From: Antedon mediterranea | Taxonomy: Eukaryota > Echinodermata > Crinoidea > Comatulida > Antedonidae | DNA length: 64,000 nucleotides | NCBI RefSeq assembly: GCF_964355755.1 | Contig: NC_092678.1 | Span: 4,498,922-4,562,921 of the forward strand | Direction of reading: 5' to 3' | In this document: positions 37,201 to 48,686 of the stretch, in pieces | How positions within the stretch are numbered: position 1 is the first letter of the stretch | Layout: every line of letters begins with the position of its first letter | The notes under the pieces: generated by a model | The model's input: only the letters and a program-made list of their open reading frames with translations | The model's database searches: none | What the model was told of the DNA's origin: nothing | Made by a program: the position numbers and the translations under genes

Positions 37201-40200
37201 CACCTAATTTTCCTCCAATCTTATATGACATAAGGACACAATATACTTTTCTCAATCCTTCCCTTCCCATGGCGTTGTCTGTTTGGGCCGACCACTTCCT
37301 TAGTTAGAGTGTTAGGCGGTCTGCCTGGCCATAATATCACACACATGAGACATACAAGTGTAGCTTTCTTATCAGTCTACCCGTTGTCAAGAAGACCAAA
37401 TAAATTAAATGTTTACACTAAACGAATATTAACATTTTCCAGTTTATTTACAATTTTAAAAATGTTTATCTTTCATAAAAATGTTTCCGAAAACATCCAA
37501 ACTATAATTATTAAACATTTTATTTTTGCAAACTCATCTCATATAATATTTTTAAATTTTCCATGTTCGTTTTTCTTCAATTTTGATCAAATGTCAAATT
37601 TTCACTGACAGATGGTTGCAAAGATAAAGATAATTTATTGTTCATCTTTATAAGCTTATTTAGTGGTGATGTTTAGTATCGTTTATATTTTAATAGTTTT
37701 AAATTTATTGTAGGATGTCTGAGCAACATCGAAGGTCGGCCACACTTGACGAACCTGTCGTCTCAACAGGCGCCTTCTAATGTTATTTCCTACAGTATAC
37801 AGTATATGTTCATTTTTTAGCTTTATACAAATTATTTTATATCACCGAAACTTTCATAAAAAATTTTAATTTCATAAATTTTTTTCATATATTTCTTCAT
37901 AATTTATTCCTTTTCTCATTTATTCACTAAATTAATATTTTCGACCTTTTTTATGGTGTTTTATCAAAATAAGAAAATAATTAACTTGTTTTTATTTGTG
38001 TTTATGTTGGCCAACTAGCTTGTGTACCTGATTGTAGCAATTGCCCTTTCTTTGCCTTTTATGTCTGTTTTGTTTTGGATTTGAATAAATAAATGAAAAA
38101 TAATTCAATATTTATAGCTATTATATAAGTTGAATGTTTGTTTAAAATGACACTACCCTAGATCAGTGAACCTTCAAAATGATTTCAAGCAATTAATACT
38201 TCAATCAAATCTTATTTTTATCAAACTGGTTTAACCTTGTCTTGCAATTCATTCATCTATGCTCTTGCTTCGCCAGTTAGCTCTTAGTGCTTTATAGTAG
38301 CACTTTTATTTAATTAATACGGCATGGTAGGGGAGAGTGAAGCGGATTTAAAATTAGCATATCCTGTCACCCTCAGGGGGAAACGACACCGTTCATGTGT
38401 AGGCCTGATATTGGAGTTGAACAACCAGAACGATTAGACAATTGGGCTGGCGACCCCCCTTCTCGCTCTGAGCCGACCCCCTTCCTATCATGACTCAAAT
38501 TTTTGCCTACATACTAACTTAACCATCTGGTGGGTAATATTATATTTGTTTGTGATTCAATTAAGACAATGTTTCATGATTAAATTAGTTTGGATTTGAT
38601 GAATATGTCTCGTCTTTTTTATCATTTAAAGCTATGATTACCATGTGATTGATAGTAAAGTATAACAAACAGGTTGGTTTGACTCAATATTAGGGGTTTT
38701 ATTTAAGCCACTATATATAGACACTGTTTTATATAAAAATGATGTCTTGTTTAATTTCAATTGTTCCAGTTGGATGTATGCTCAATTATTAAAAAAGAAA
38801 CTTTTCCATTTCAAATTGAGATGGAAACAAAAAAAGACCTAACAGTAAAAATAAAAAACATAAAGGTTTTTGTATCAACTGATTCAAAATTACAGTCCTA
38901 GTTTTTCTACAGAAAGTTTTTCTAAGCCTGGACAATAAGGAGCCCCCTACTCCCAGGGGATTCAGACTCTGTGACTCACAAACACTTTACTATGGCTCTT
39001 GCCAGCTCACTTGTTTTTAATGTTTTAGGATATCATTCTGTATGCTTTTAAGTCTGTGCTCTGTTTGTCTTCTTCTCCGGTGTCATATGGTTATTGTTAT
39101 AATATTATTTTCTGTACAATTTGTCATGGTCAGCATTGAATTCTATATACTGTACGCAGAACGTTGCAATAACAAAACAGTTTGTGTAAAATATTTTATA
39201 TTACTTGTTTCACAGATTTTGAACTTGACTTTTCTATTGGATAAATATGATATTATTTGACACGTATTCAAAACCACATGTATGACGTGATAATCTTCAT
39301 AGTTATTGTATCCCTTTTTTATTTAAAGAACGTGTGTTGATGGAGGAGGCCCCAGGAAGACGCCTTGACAGCACTTGACTGTTCAAATCTGGTATTCATA
39401 ATGAATCAATGAATGACTACTGAGCCAAATTAAAAACAAATCAGTTTTGAGATACTTCAATGAATTTAATGTTTTATTTCTATTTTTTAATACTTTAATT
39501 ATGAAATGTAAATTGTTATTTACCCAGTTTTGTTTGTGTATTCCATCATTTGATTCAGGAGCACTGGTCAAATTTGTTTGTTATTTAGTTTAATTGTTAA
39601 AGATGTATTGTCCCTTTGACTAATTCCAAAAAAATAAAAGATAAAAGATTTCGAAAAAAGGTGGGTCATTTTGAAGTATCATAATAGTTATTAACTATCA
39701 CCAAAAATTTTTCAAAAAAAAAAAAATTTAACTGAAAGTGAAATACAGACGTTTTTTTGTTGAATAAATAACTTTGACCAAAGTTTTCAATCAAAACATA
39801 TCCCATAATGAAATGCGCTTGTTTGGCTACTCTGTATGCATAATCATAAAACTTCCTCATGATCTGTGTGAAAATACCTTCTTAACCGTGACGAGTTGTA
39901 AACAATCCTAATTTAGCATATGCATAATGCGTACTCATAGTTTGAAATCTTTGTTTACTTTGCTCGTGACGATTTTCCAGATGAAATGTAATCAAACTAA
40001 TTTACCTGTTAAATACGTAAACTTGTTGTTTTTGGCTCAAATTTTCGACTTAAAGTGAATAACTTTAATATTACTTTGATATGGCCACTTTAAATTTAGA
40101 ATATTTTGACCTTCATTTTTTTGTGTTTAAAAATTAAAGGGACAATACATCTTTAAGTTTTATCATAAGATAGCAATTCTTATTCTTTACAAACACGTTC

Positions 40201-43200
40201 AAGAATCTAGTTTTCCTTCTGATTGTGTCGGCTAATCTATATGTTTGAGAAATTTCTCATATATGGGTCATTTGAAATTAAGTAACAAGTTTCAGTGTAA
40301 ATGTTCAACAGATTCATTAATTTTCTGCGGTTATCTTCGCATGTTATTCTCACAAACGTGTGTTTTTACAATTTACTGTTCATTTCAGTGAATTCCCTGG
40401 ACAAATATCAAAATCATTTTACATTTTCAGGTCTACTTACGCAACAGCTGATTGAAGCGAAAAAAGTTAAATTAAATAGTTTTCGAATGATTTAGCGAAA
40501 TTCAAGATGCACTGGATAGTACCCACAATGCTGTTCTGCCATACACTTGAATAGGCAGCTGTTTGTGTACTTAGCGGATTGAAGAGTTGGCTAATAATCG
40601 GTGAAATGTTCAAACAAGTGTTGACTCCCTAGGGTACTGATAATCAACGAGATCTAAACGCCCTTATTTCACTTTGATAGGAGAAACGCTATGTTCTGTT
40701 CTATTTCTCAATTCCCAGGGAGTCAAATCAAAGACAAATATCCTTGTAAAGCGAGATAAAAGAAAGTAGTTTATAAATAACTAAGAAATGCAACGAAACA
40801 TTTCAATGTGGTTTGGAAAAAAACACTGTAGCTCAATGATGGATGATGAATAAAGCAAACATGAAATGATAAACATCTCCAGTATAAACAGACAATACAC
40901 TAGAGGGCGCCCCTGTAGGTCATTCTTAATGAGTCAATCATTTTTATAAGCTACCGTAAATTATAGTAGTTTATCGAAATAAAGAGAAAAAAAAAATTTG
41001 TTAACAATATTATACTTATAAGGTTTAACTCTCCAAATAAACTCTCTCAAAACTGTAAACTCTCCCAAATCCAAATTACTATGTAACTTTAATTGATGTG
41101 CAAATCCAAAGGCAAATTACTGAAAAAATTACAATGCTGTGGGTATCAGTGGCTGGATCTCAATGGAGATACAAAATGACAATGCTGTGGGTATCAGTGG
41201 CTGGATCTCAATGGAGATACAAAATGACAATGCTGTGGGTATCAGTGGCTGGATCTCAATGGAGATACAAAATGACAATGCTGTGGGTATCAGTGGCTGG
41301 ATCTCAATGGAGATACAAAATGACAATGCTGTGGGTATCAGTGGCTGGATCTCAATGGAGATACAAAATGACAATGCTGTGGGTATCAGTGGCTGAATCT
41401 CAATGGAGATACAAAATGACAATGCTGTGGGTATCAGTGGCTGGATCTCAATGGAGATACAAAATAAAAGCGAAAAGCTAAATCAAAACGATAAAGTAAA
41501 ACAGCCAGAAAAGTTAGCAGAACTTTCGGGCAACACTAGCCCTTCATCAGTGCAAGTGAAGGATTGGATAGCATCATAGCATAAGAACTGGCTACTGGTT
41601 AATTAACAACTGGTTAATTGATGTGCAATATATTTGTTTCTTTCAGATTCGAGGCTTTTTATCACGTTTCCACAACATGCTACCAGCAAGCATCGCATTC
41701 GACAAGTGTACAGCGTGCTCAGACACAATAATTCATTCGTATGAGACAGAAGGCTTCAAGTTCCTCCAGCAAGCTTTTAATGAGCAGGGTTATCTGGAAA
41801 CTGTAACAGGCCTAGATAAACTGAAAGAGGATACTAATATGGTAGAGGTAATCATTTTTTTTGCTTGTAAGATGATTACAAATGCTTGTTTCATTGGCAT
41901 AAATGTAGGTGGCAAAGGGCTTTAGTTTAGCACTCCTAATGTGCCCTCCCAACGCTGGGTAGTTGGAATGGGGCTGCTCATGCTATGGGACTCCTTAACC
42001 CCTGGGTTTAGCCAGTGAGCACTCATAGCTGTTGCGTCACTGGCTTGTTTTATTGAGTTGGTTTTAACAAAACTGTGTGTAACACTTTCTATCCTTGATT
42101 CTTGTACTGTAACCATGCAACAGTCTAAAGCCATTTTATGCTTCGTTTGAGTGTAAATTCTCTTCTCTAGTCATTCCTCTTTATTAAATCGGATGATAAT
42201 TTCAATTGACACATCATCATCAACAATTCACTCAACCTCATTACCATAAACATCATCATTAAATCATTATCAATTATTCTCCTCATCAAAATGGATTTTA
42301 AACTATAATTTCAACTACATAAATCATTTTACATTAATTAACTTTAAATACACTTGTTTACAATTTAACTTAATTAGACCTATTAATTATCCTGCAGTAT
42401 TTCAATAAGTGTTATTATAAACAGACGAGTCATTGAGAATCAACAGTAGTACAATAAATAGACTTAAAAAAAAGTACAATTATATGACCTAATTTTGTTA
42501 CTGAAAGTGTATCGCATCTATGCCGCTCAAACTTTCTTTTCATAACTCTAAACAGATTTAAATTAACTACATTCAATTTAAATTAATTATAAAATTAACC
42601 TTTGTAATAAATCAGAACGCAAACCACTGAGGAATACTCCCTCTAAGTTTTTACTGAGAAAATTAATTTACGCGTGTCAATCAAACTTAGTAACCATAGC
42701 AACTAACATTTGTCAAGTAATTAAGAACATATCAGCTAGCCAGGTGGTATCCACTTGTTAAACTAATTAACAAATTATGCAAAGAAATTGGTTCATAAAT
42801 CAACATAATAGACTTTAATGCTAGTGCAACCCCCAGCTTGATTTTGGATCCTTTTCTGCAACAAGGAAATAACTAATTACCATGGATAAATTACCTACAT
42901 TTTCCTGCTAGCAGAAAAAGAGAAAAAATCCGAATTAATGATATTTTCTAAATTAGCAATTTCATTGTTTGTATTCTTTGTTTAATTTTGACATGTGGTT
43001 TTCATGTGTTGATAGGAACCACATGATACCAGTCTTTCCATTTCAAATACAGTACTAGTAAAGTCTACTACTCCTAACCTATAGCAAATGTCAAAGGTCA
43101 AGTTCAATATTGAATATCAAACTGTTTCTAAGCAAATGACCTTTGTAAAAATATTGTGTAGGTGTAGCAGCTACATTATCTCTTCCCTGTTTTAAAACCA

Positions 43201-44871
43201 GTGATTAATTAGCAACAAATAGTACTTTTTCGTTGATATTTGAGACAATTTGTTTGCGTGCTAACTTTAATAATCCCTTCACAGCCAATAAATAAATCAA
43301 TAAATTAAAAATGTTTGACTTAAATTTGAGATAAAACTGTCCTCCAAAAAATAGGTTTTCTGCTATTAGTCAGATGTGTTACGTTGCACAACAATAGACC
43401 CTTTCAAAATATGACACGGACATTGCTTTGATGGAAACCAGAGACATTTACACCCCCGAAATCTGTGCAATTCACTCATCATTCTATAGAAAAAAAGTAG
43501 GTACTATGATTCAACTAGGTTAAATAGTACAATATTGATACACATCAACTAGGCTCCACTAATTAATTGCGAAGTAAACATAATCGGTAAAAAGTTATAT
43601 TAAGTCCATATTCAAACAGTTTTATTATGTGATTTTCTAATTTTCTAATGTGAAACGTACAAATAAAATATAACCAAAAGGGCAGAGATTAAAATTAATT
43701 ATGAAAACCAATTTGTTAAAATATACATAGAACTGTTTCGATATATTTGCATAGATAGTAAGATTCAGCAAGTTTCCTGATCTTTGACCTATATTTTCAT
43801 ACTTGATGTTATCACTTCCTGTTGACACCTGTTGTTTAGCATGTTTCATCGTCTCTCGTTCGCTGCTCCCTTTATGTTCTGCGTTGGCAAGGAATCAGAA
43901 TTCTCGTAGGAAACTTTACGATAAGTACGTCCCTTGGTATAAGGACGTTGGAAATGTCATACAGTACGTTCTAAGAATGATTGTATTAGCGAGGCCTTGC
44001 GCGGCGAGGGAAGGGCTTGTTAAAGTCGGTTATTGTCAATGATTTCAATATGTGAGGCTAAGTAGGTCGTAAACTACCATATAACCTGCTTTCTGTTACG
44101 TTTGCTCTCATATTGTGTCTTTCAATTTATTACAAACATATTCAGTACATTATGTACTGATTATTGAAAGCAAAAAATACTAAATTAAACACTGTATATT
44201 ATTTTGTACAAAGCTGTTCTGAGCTATGATTCAAACATGGTAGATCTCATATTGATGCTCATTCCATGAGATAACTTTAACTATACATAAATCTTTGTTG
44301 GGTTGTAAGAAAACATTTACTGTATTAGCAAATAAAAATTGTCAAATGTCATCAATCAACTTTTGTTTTGCTATACTTTTAGATTGTTTAAAATGTAAAA
44401 ACATACCGATGAATTATGCTATTTTGTCTCTTGCAAGAGAATGTTACTTTATATGGTGCGAGTTTCTTGACCTTTTTACCGAATGCGTATATTTACGTTC
44501 AGCTGTGTGAATACACAAAGATCCTCTGTATTTCATTATACATTTATTTTTAGTTACCTGTTTTGTTTCATTGTTCTGTATATAATAATAGAATGTAGGT
44601 CGCACTCTTTTTTATTCTTGCACATCCAGCAAGTATTATAACTTTCCAATTGCAGAAATGACGCCTAAAACTAAATCTCATTCTTCATAGGGTTTGAAAG
44701 GTCTGAAAACTGATTTGAACCTAAACGCCAATACTATTAAAAACAAGTATTTTTTACCATCAGGCTACAATGATCTACTGATAGCATTGTTTGTGAGAAA
44801 ATGAAAGCTAACTACTGTATTTACTTTTGTTCTTTTAGATCTTGGACTTCAGTGATGATGAGAGTGTGTAG
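22262..44871 (+). CDS. ATG7: ATG7, E1-like enzyme of autophagy
   Basis: Eighteen coding exons: 22262-22409, 22579-22633, 22971-23088, 23523-23600, 23955-24071, 24478-24618, 24851-24939, 25203-25324, 25670-25760, 25860-26004, 26247-26405, 28010-28067, 28192-28328, 28819-29046, 29183-29298, 29595-29679, 41647-41847, 44839-44871. They join in frame to 706 residues (human about 703). The N-terminal domain opens [20 protein letters not shown]. The adenylation domain has [11 protein letters not shown] (about 355-365), [13 protein letters not shown] and [12 protein letters not shown]. The catalytic Cys is about 573 in [10 protein letters not shown]. Zinc cysteine pairs are CYFC (551/554) and CTAC (650/653). 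The C-terminal tail ends in [13 protein letters not shown]7 activates ATG8/LC3 and ATG12 and passes them to ATG3 and ATG10 (family knowledge). An acceptor at 22231-22238 precedes the ATG, so a 5' UTR exon probably lies upstream. VGLL4 lies convergently downstream. Confidence 0.95.
23163..23515. repeat. 22-bp tandem repeat in ATG7 intron 3
   Basis: The unit CTGTAATTTATCTATTTTTA + AT recurs about a dozen times almost perfectly between 23190 and 23465, with decayed copies on both sides. The only common variant is TATATC for TTTATC. Confidence 0.9.
23728..23863. mobile_element. MITE family A, copy 5
   Basis: The most complete copy, in ATG7 intron 4. The left end CAGTCTGTCTACACTATCAA mirrors the right end TTTGATAGTGTAGACAGAGT. 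The direct repeat TTA flanks it (23725-23727, 23864-23866). Confidence 0.85.
24314..24442. mobile_element. MITE family A, copy 6, left end truncated
   Basis: Begins inside the left inverted repeat (AAACTAGTTTGACAAAAAAA) and ends with TTTGATAGTGTAGACAGTGC followed by TTA. It lies just upstream of ATG7 exon 6. Confidence 0.7.
25366..25525. mobile_element. MITE family A, copy 7
   Basis: The longest copy (160 bp), in ATG7 intron 8. The left end is AGCTCTGTCTACACCATCAA, the right end TTTGATGTGTTGACAGAGCT, and TAA is duplicated at 25363-25365 and 25526-25528. Confidence 0.8.
26526..27920. repeat. 17-bp satellite-like array, about 82 copies
   Basis: The unit CTTTAAACCAGTACGCA (17 bp) fills most of ATG7 intron 11. 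Variants differ mainly at the last bases (GCA, GTA, ATA) and in AACCAG/AAGCAG. A run of nearly identical GCA units spans about 27464-27620, which suggests recent local expansion. Confidence 0.95.
28551..28730. mobile_element. MITE-like element, family D
   Basis: In ATG7 intron 13. The left end CCTTAAATGGCCAACTTAGA is the imperfect inverse of the right end GTCTTAGTTGGCCTTTAAAG. It is 180 bp with no coding capacity. An inner stem around CGACAAGACGACTTGTCGGG is also visible. The target duplication is unclear. Confidence 0.55.
29427..29520 (+). repeat. Short dispersed repeat S, copy 1
   Basis: Shares GCGGTGTAACCGATATGAGC (box A-like), an AACCCCAGAG stretch and TTAAGGAGTCCCAGAGCATG with inverted copies at 41935-42044 and 46090-46189. 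It is probably a SINE, or a DNA element with CAGTGGCG ends. Confidence 0.55.
29680..30579 (+). other. Start of ATG7 intron 16
   Basis: No exon is visible. At 30466-30530 a tRNA-like stretch (TGGTGGTCTAGTAGTATGAC, then GGTTGAAGTCCC) resembles A and B boxes of a SINE head. No tail or copy was found. Confidence 0.4.
30580..32114. mobile_element. 1.5-kb element with 12-bp inverted ends
   Basis: TTGGTTATCCGC at 30580-30591 is the exact inverse of GCGGATAACCAA at 32103-32114. The left end continues into a hairpin (GGTTATCC GCAAC GAA GTTGC A GGATAACC). A hairpin AACTCGTCA-AAG-TGACGAGTT follows the right end at 32113-32133. The interior is richer in CpG than its surroundings and carries two diverged segments about 360 bp apart, each with TTGTGACGTCATC and TATGGCCA. 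It has no long open frame and is probably non-autonomous. Confidence 0.6.
32134..33429 (+). other. ATG7 intron 16, middle part
   Basis: No gene is visible. Three perfect tandem copies of the 20-base unit CTACAAGTGACATTTCTTCA occupy 33041-33100. Confidence 0.6.
33430..33647. mobile_element. MITE family C, copy 2, with internal duplication
   Basis: Terminal inverted repeats of about 40 bp. The left reads GCCGATTTTCCACTAGGCGA and on to TTCGCGCGAATCGAA; the right reads TTCGATTCGCGCGAAC and on to TCGCCTAGTGGAAAA. Inside, a 56-bp segment starting GCATGCGTAGAGAAGG is duplicated in tandem (33488 and 33544). Confidence 0.8.
33648..39596 (+). other. ATG7 intron 16, long gene-free stretch
   Basis: Six kilobases with only short, unconvincing open frames. 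Four diverged tandem copies of a 45-60 bp unit (GAGTACCTAAGTTCTTGAAA) lie at about 36956-37118. I see no other structure. Confidence 0.55.
39597..40156. mobile_element. 560-bp element with perfect 21-bp inverted ends
   Basis: Left TTAAAGATGTATTGTCCCTT + T (39597-39617) is the exact inverse of the right end at 40136-40156. There is no transposase frame, so it is probably a non-autonomous DNA transposon. A solo end of the same sequence is at 11741-11760. Confidence 0.8.
41102..41592 (+). mobile_element. Composite repeat element with 48-bp minisatellite, copy 2
   Basis: The inverse of 18174-18667. It starts AAATCCAAAGGCAAATTACT, then has seven near-identical 48-bp units (CAATGCTGTGGGTATCAGTG, GCTGGATCTCAATGGAGATA, CAAAATGA), then the unique part with GGGCAACACTAGCCCTTCAT, and ends ATAAGAACTGGC. 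It ends 54 bases before ATG7 exon 17. Confidence 0.85.
41848..44838 (+). other. ATG7 intron 17
   Basis: A 3-kb intron before the 11-codon last exon. Apart from short dispersed repeat S at 41935-42044, it is AT-rich with no supported gene. Confidence 0.6.
41935..42044 (-). repeat. Short dispersed repeat S, copy 2
   Basis: CCTGGGTTTAGCCAGTGAGC and GACTCCTTAACC match the inverse of 29427-29520 and the copy at 46090-46189. Confidence 0.6.
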
Positions 44872-47530
44872 ATGTGTAGTAACAACAGTTAATATTACTA
44901 GTGAACTTGAACAAAGCTGCTGCCCTATATTGCCAAACCAACGCTGTGCTGCCCTCCAGCCTTGTCAAACAGTATCATTCTTGGGTTAAAGGTCATCTAT
45001 TACCCTCCAAGATTACCTTTGTGACCCTAGGGGAGTACAGTACAACTCTCACAAAAGAACTGTTGAGTTTTGATGTACTACAGTATATAAACTAATTGAT
45101 TCCATTTGACTGGGATAGAAACGGTTCATTTTTTATATCTATTATAATTTTTATTACAAATATTTCAATTGGTAATGGTATGAAATACTCAGATTTGCAA
45201 TCGATGGTTTTATAACTGTCAAAGTAGACAAAGAATATATATATATTGCAATTTAAAATACAAAGATTATTGTTGAATTTATTATATATAGATTATTTAT
45301 TAGATGACTTATTTAAGAAATGTAGATTGACAGCTAGATCATGATTGGGGTTTGGGATATGAAGGACCAAAATGTAGTTGCGTTTACTCGCATGGGTAAG
45401 TAGGGATAGTTTTGGGGTGTATATGGGGAGTGCTTATACCCCAGAGTGAGCTATGCACTGTACCTAGAGAGTAGGGAAAGTGTACCAAAGGGTGACCAGT
45501 GCGTACTCAAACGAGTGTTAGTTCGCTACTCAAAACTAAACTGTTTGTCACTACAGTATGTAATATCAATAACCAGAGCATTTATTTATTGGTTTTGAAA
45601 AAAAGACCAATTTTTTTTAAATAATAAAATAATTAATGACGAATTATGTTATCTTTCAGCAAGACCAAAATACATTGAGACAGAAATCTAATATTACTAG
45701 TCTCTTAGAATCCCCACAAGGTCACCAGATAATCTTCCATCAGTAATCATAGCCCCGTTGCCGTGTCAACCTCCTGTCAATCACACATTATGGCCTGGAG
45801 CAATTTACAAACATGAATTTACCCCGAAACGAAAGTGTCCCTGCTGTGAAACATTTGTTAGTATCAAGGCTCATTATGTTTAATTTCTCATGACATCACC
45901 ACCCATAAGGATCATGGGTGAATGTCTTGTGTATCTGGAAAATGTAAGTATACCTTGAACCGCCGTCATATGTTGAGCTTCCCAGAAAGTTATTGTAGTA
46001 TGCTAGCAATGGAAATGAAGATTTATATAGTATAATATGTAACCATTGATAGTATAAGAAAATATGGACAAAAATGATACATACAGTGGTTTAACGTAAA
46101 GGCCTGAGGCCCCTGGTAGACATCGGGTGGGCACTGCTCAGGCGCCCCTGGGTTTAGCCAGTGAGCGCTCATAGCCGTTACGCCACTGGATACAGGATGA
46201 CTTGAAAACAGCACTAAATTACACTGGCCCACTTGCGACACACCTGGCCAACGACAGGAATCAATAAATAGCACAAAATAGTGCAATGCTCAATGTCTAA
46301 CAACGATAAAGCGTGTCAATATATATATAGTATGTATAGTATAAGATGATAGAGCACAAGTCGGTTATATTGCTAAGTTTTTAAGTAAATTTAACCCTGC
46401 TTATTTGCACTACATTTCATGTTTACTCTTATAATACTGTATCATCAATGATTGTTATATTATTGTTAATTTTTAGTTAAGCTTAACCCTGGATATCTGC
46501 ACTACATTTCATGTGTCATCACTGATAAAAATTCACAATAAATCTTAATGAACCATAGCACCTTTTTCAGTTCTAATACTTGTTTGTCTTTCATAAGTGA
46601 ATCAAAATCTAAGAGTACTTAGCTTCTCACATGACTGCTCGCAAAAAACAATTTCTTCTTCAACCATTTCAGTAATTATTATACTCGTCTATTTGGATTT
46701 CCCATTGGGCGTGTCATGTTCGATCTCTGCTAGCAAATAGTAAAATCTTCTTTTCATTTAAGTTTAAATGATAAGTCACAAAATTAAAATTTTAATTTCA
46801 AATGAAAGTGGCCTTGATGTTGTCTATAGGGATGGCATCGCAAACATGAAATGCTAGGATTTATATGAAAAAACTGGGACAGTGCGCCCTTCTAGCGTCC
46901 ACCCCGCTAACCTGCGTCAGCAATTCAATTCAAACTACGACTCACTTGTAATCTTTTAAAATAATTTTTGTAACAGTCTTTCAACAAGTTAGCAAAAGGC
47001 TTAGTAAACAAGTTATCACATTAATCAACAAGGACATTGTGTGTATGATGCATGGAACCATTCCTCAAAGAAAAGGAAGTCAGTCCGTATCCATCGGTGG
47101 ACTCTCATTCATCCAAAAAACATACTAATACATAATCGTTAATGTTAAATGTCAACATTTGAATTTCCAAAAGCCTGGTTAATATCAATCATTACTGGTT
47201 GCTGTGCTGGCTATGACATCCTAAGCCCAACCCTATTAACCGTTGACTTTGGACGTCATAGGAAATTAAATTTAAATCATTGGTCATCAGTGAGACCTAA
47301 ATATTAAATATGATATTAATATTCACAGCTGTTAATTATGTTGCCAAATTTAAACAATATTCTAGTGATAGCTTGTGTACTTGAAACCAAGTTTTTTTTT
47401 GTTATATATGTTTATGTAACCATTCACATCAATTTTTTCATTTCTTATCACTACATTTCAGTTGGAAATTAAGGCTCAGAACTAATGGTTTTTTTAAATT
47501 CACAAAATTAATGTTAATGTTTTTATGACT
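44872..47530. other. Intergenic DNA after ATG7
   Basis: Holds the ATG7 3' UTR; AATAAA occurs near 45624 but the true site is uncertain. Two 30-base copies of a TTTGCACTACATTTCATG-type stretch lie about 95 bp apart at 46391 and 46486. No gene is supported. Confidence 0.45.
46090..46189 (-). repeat. Short dispersed repeat S, copy 3
   Basis: Read on the minus strand it begins CCAGTGGCGTAACGGCTATG (fits the Pol III box A consensus) and continues AGCGCTCACTGGCTAAACCC. The second half differs from copy 2. Confidence 0.6.
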
Positions 47531-47629
47531 TTAAATGCTCTTGTGGATAACAAATGTACCGCCATCACCACTTTCATCAGATTTCTCCTTGTCGTCATGA
47601 TTATCATCGTCATCATCAGTATCCTTTTG
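47531..47629 (-). CDS. Candidate orphan terminal exon, Asp-rich
   Basis: On the minus strand an acceptor (AATTCTTTCAG) is followed in phase 0 by 32 codons and a stop: QKDTDDDDDNHDDKEKSDES then GDGGTFVIHKSI. The composition is protein-like against an AT-rich background. It lies 1.06 kb beyond the VGLL4 stop on the same strand. It could be an alternative VGLL4 3' exon, the end of an unrecognised gene, or chance. No matching upstream donor is identified. Confidence 0.3.
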   Translation of the reverse strand, partial: QKDTDDDDDNHDDKEKSDESGDGGTFVIHKSI

Positions 47630-48679
47630 CTGAAAGAATTCCAAGAAAGTTTTAAATTCCAAATTTGTGACCGTAAGCGATTGGAAGGTAACAGGTGAAT
47701 TCAAGAAACAGAAACCCCTTTTTTTCTGATCATCTTATTTCATCAAACGATCTATTTTTAGAAAAAAATTCCTTTTGATGTTATTAACAAAAATCACGAA
47801 CACAAAATTGTTACAATTTTTGCAAATTATTTTATTAAATAATTGTTTTGCTTTACACCATAGGTCTGAATTTAAAAATGATGTTGCAGTATATTATTCA
47901 ATATACATAGTCGCAGAGAACACCTTTCGTTTCTATAACTACTACAGTCACTACGCCCTATTAAACATTTACCCAAAAAAATGTAACCCGTCCATAAACA
48001 ACATTTGTATTTACCAACTTGTAAATTAAATTGAGTCCGGTTTGAAGGGATGCTTAACTCAACGACTAAAACGTTGACAATAAATCAGACATAAACTATG
48101 CAAAGCTTTTAAATTATATTAACATTATTAAAAGCCTGTACATAAATAAGCCAAGCACTTTATACGCATATCAACAATTTACATTTAATATATCAACGGA
48201 TGTCCACATTTTAAGTTATAAACAAGAGAAGCATAAACTCTGATTTGTTGATTACATTGAAGCGCACATTAATTGTAATGTTGCACATTAGTCATGTTAC
48301 ACGACAGACCAATGAGATCATCCAAGCATGACACGCAGTAGACATACTGTGGTATTCTACTGTGGTATTCTTAAATCATTTTGTTTACAACATCTGTACC
48401 ACAATGATTATGTAAATTAGGATATCATGGTATACACAGTACATTACTATAATTTTTGTATCACTGACTTGTGAGGGCTGCATTGCTCAGATAACCCATC
48501 TTGATTTTAAATCCCCCCCCCCCACCCCACCCCACCCCAACTAACATCAAATATAATGACATAAAAGTTCGTATTTATACATATTATATACAATTTATAT
48601 ATTTATTATCTGTTTGCACATCTTCATAAATTATTCAAGTCTAAAATATGTTTTAAAGTTGAATCTATTTCCAGTTTAT

Positions 48680-48685
48680 TTTATT
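48680..48685 (-). promoter_or_regulatory. Poly(A) signal just after the VGLL4 stop
   Basis: AATAAA on the minus strand, immediately downstream of the stop codon at 48687-48689; a second copy overlaps at 48675-48680. Confidence 0.4.
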
Positions 48686-48686
48686 G

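Noticed and set aside
29680-41646. A gene nested in the 12-kb ATG7 intron
   Set aside because: Only short frames without domains occur, and the main structured parts are repeats.
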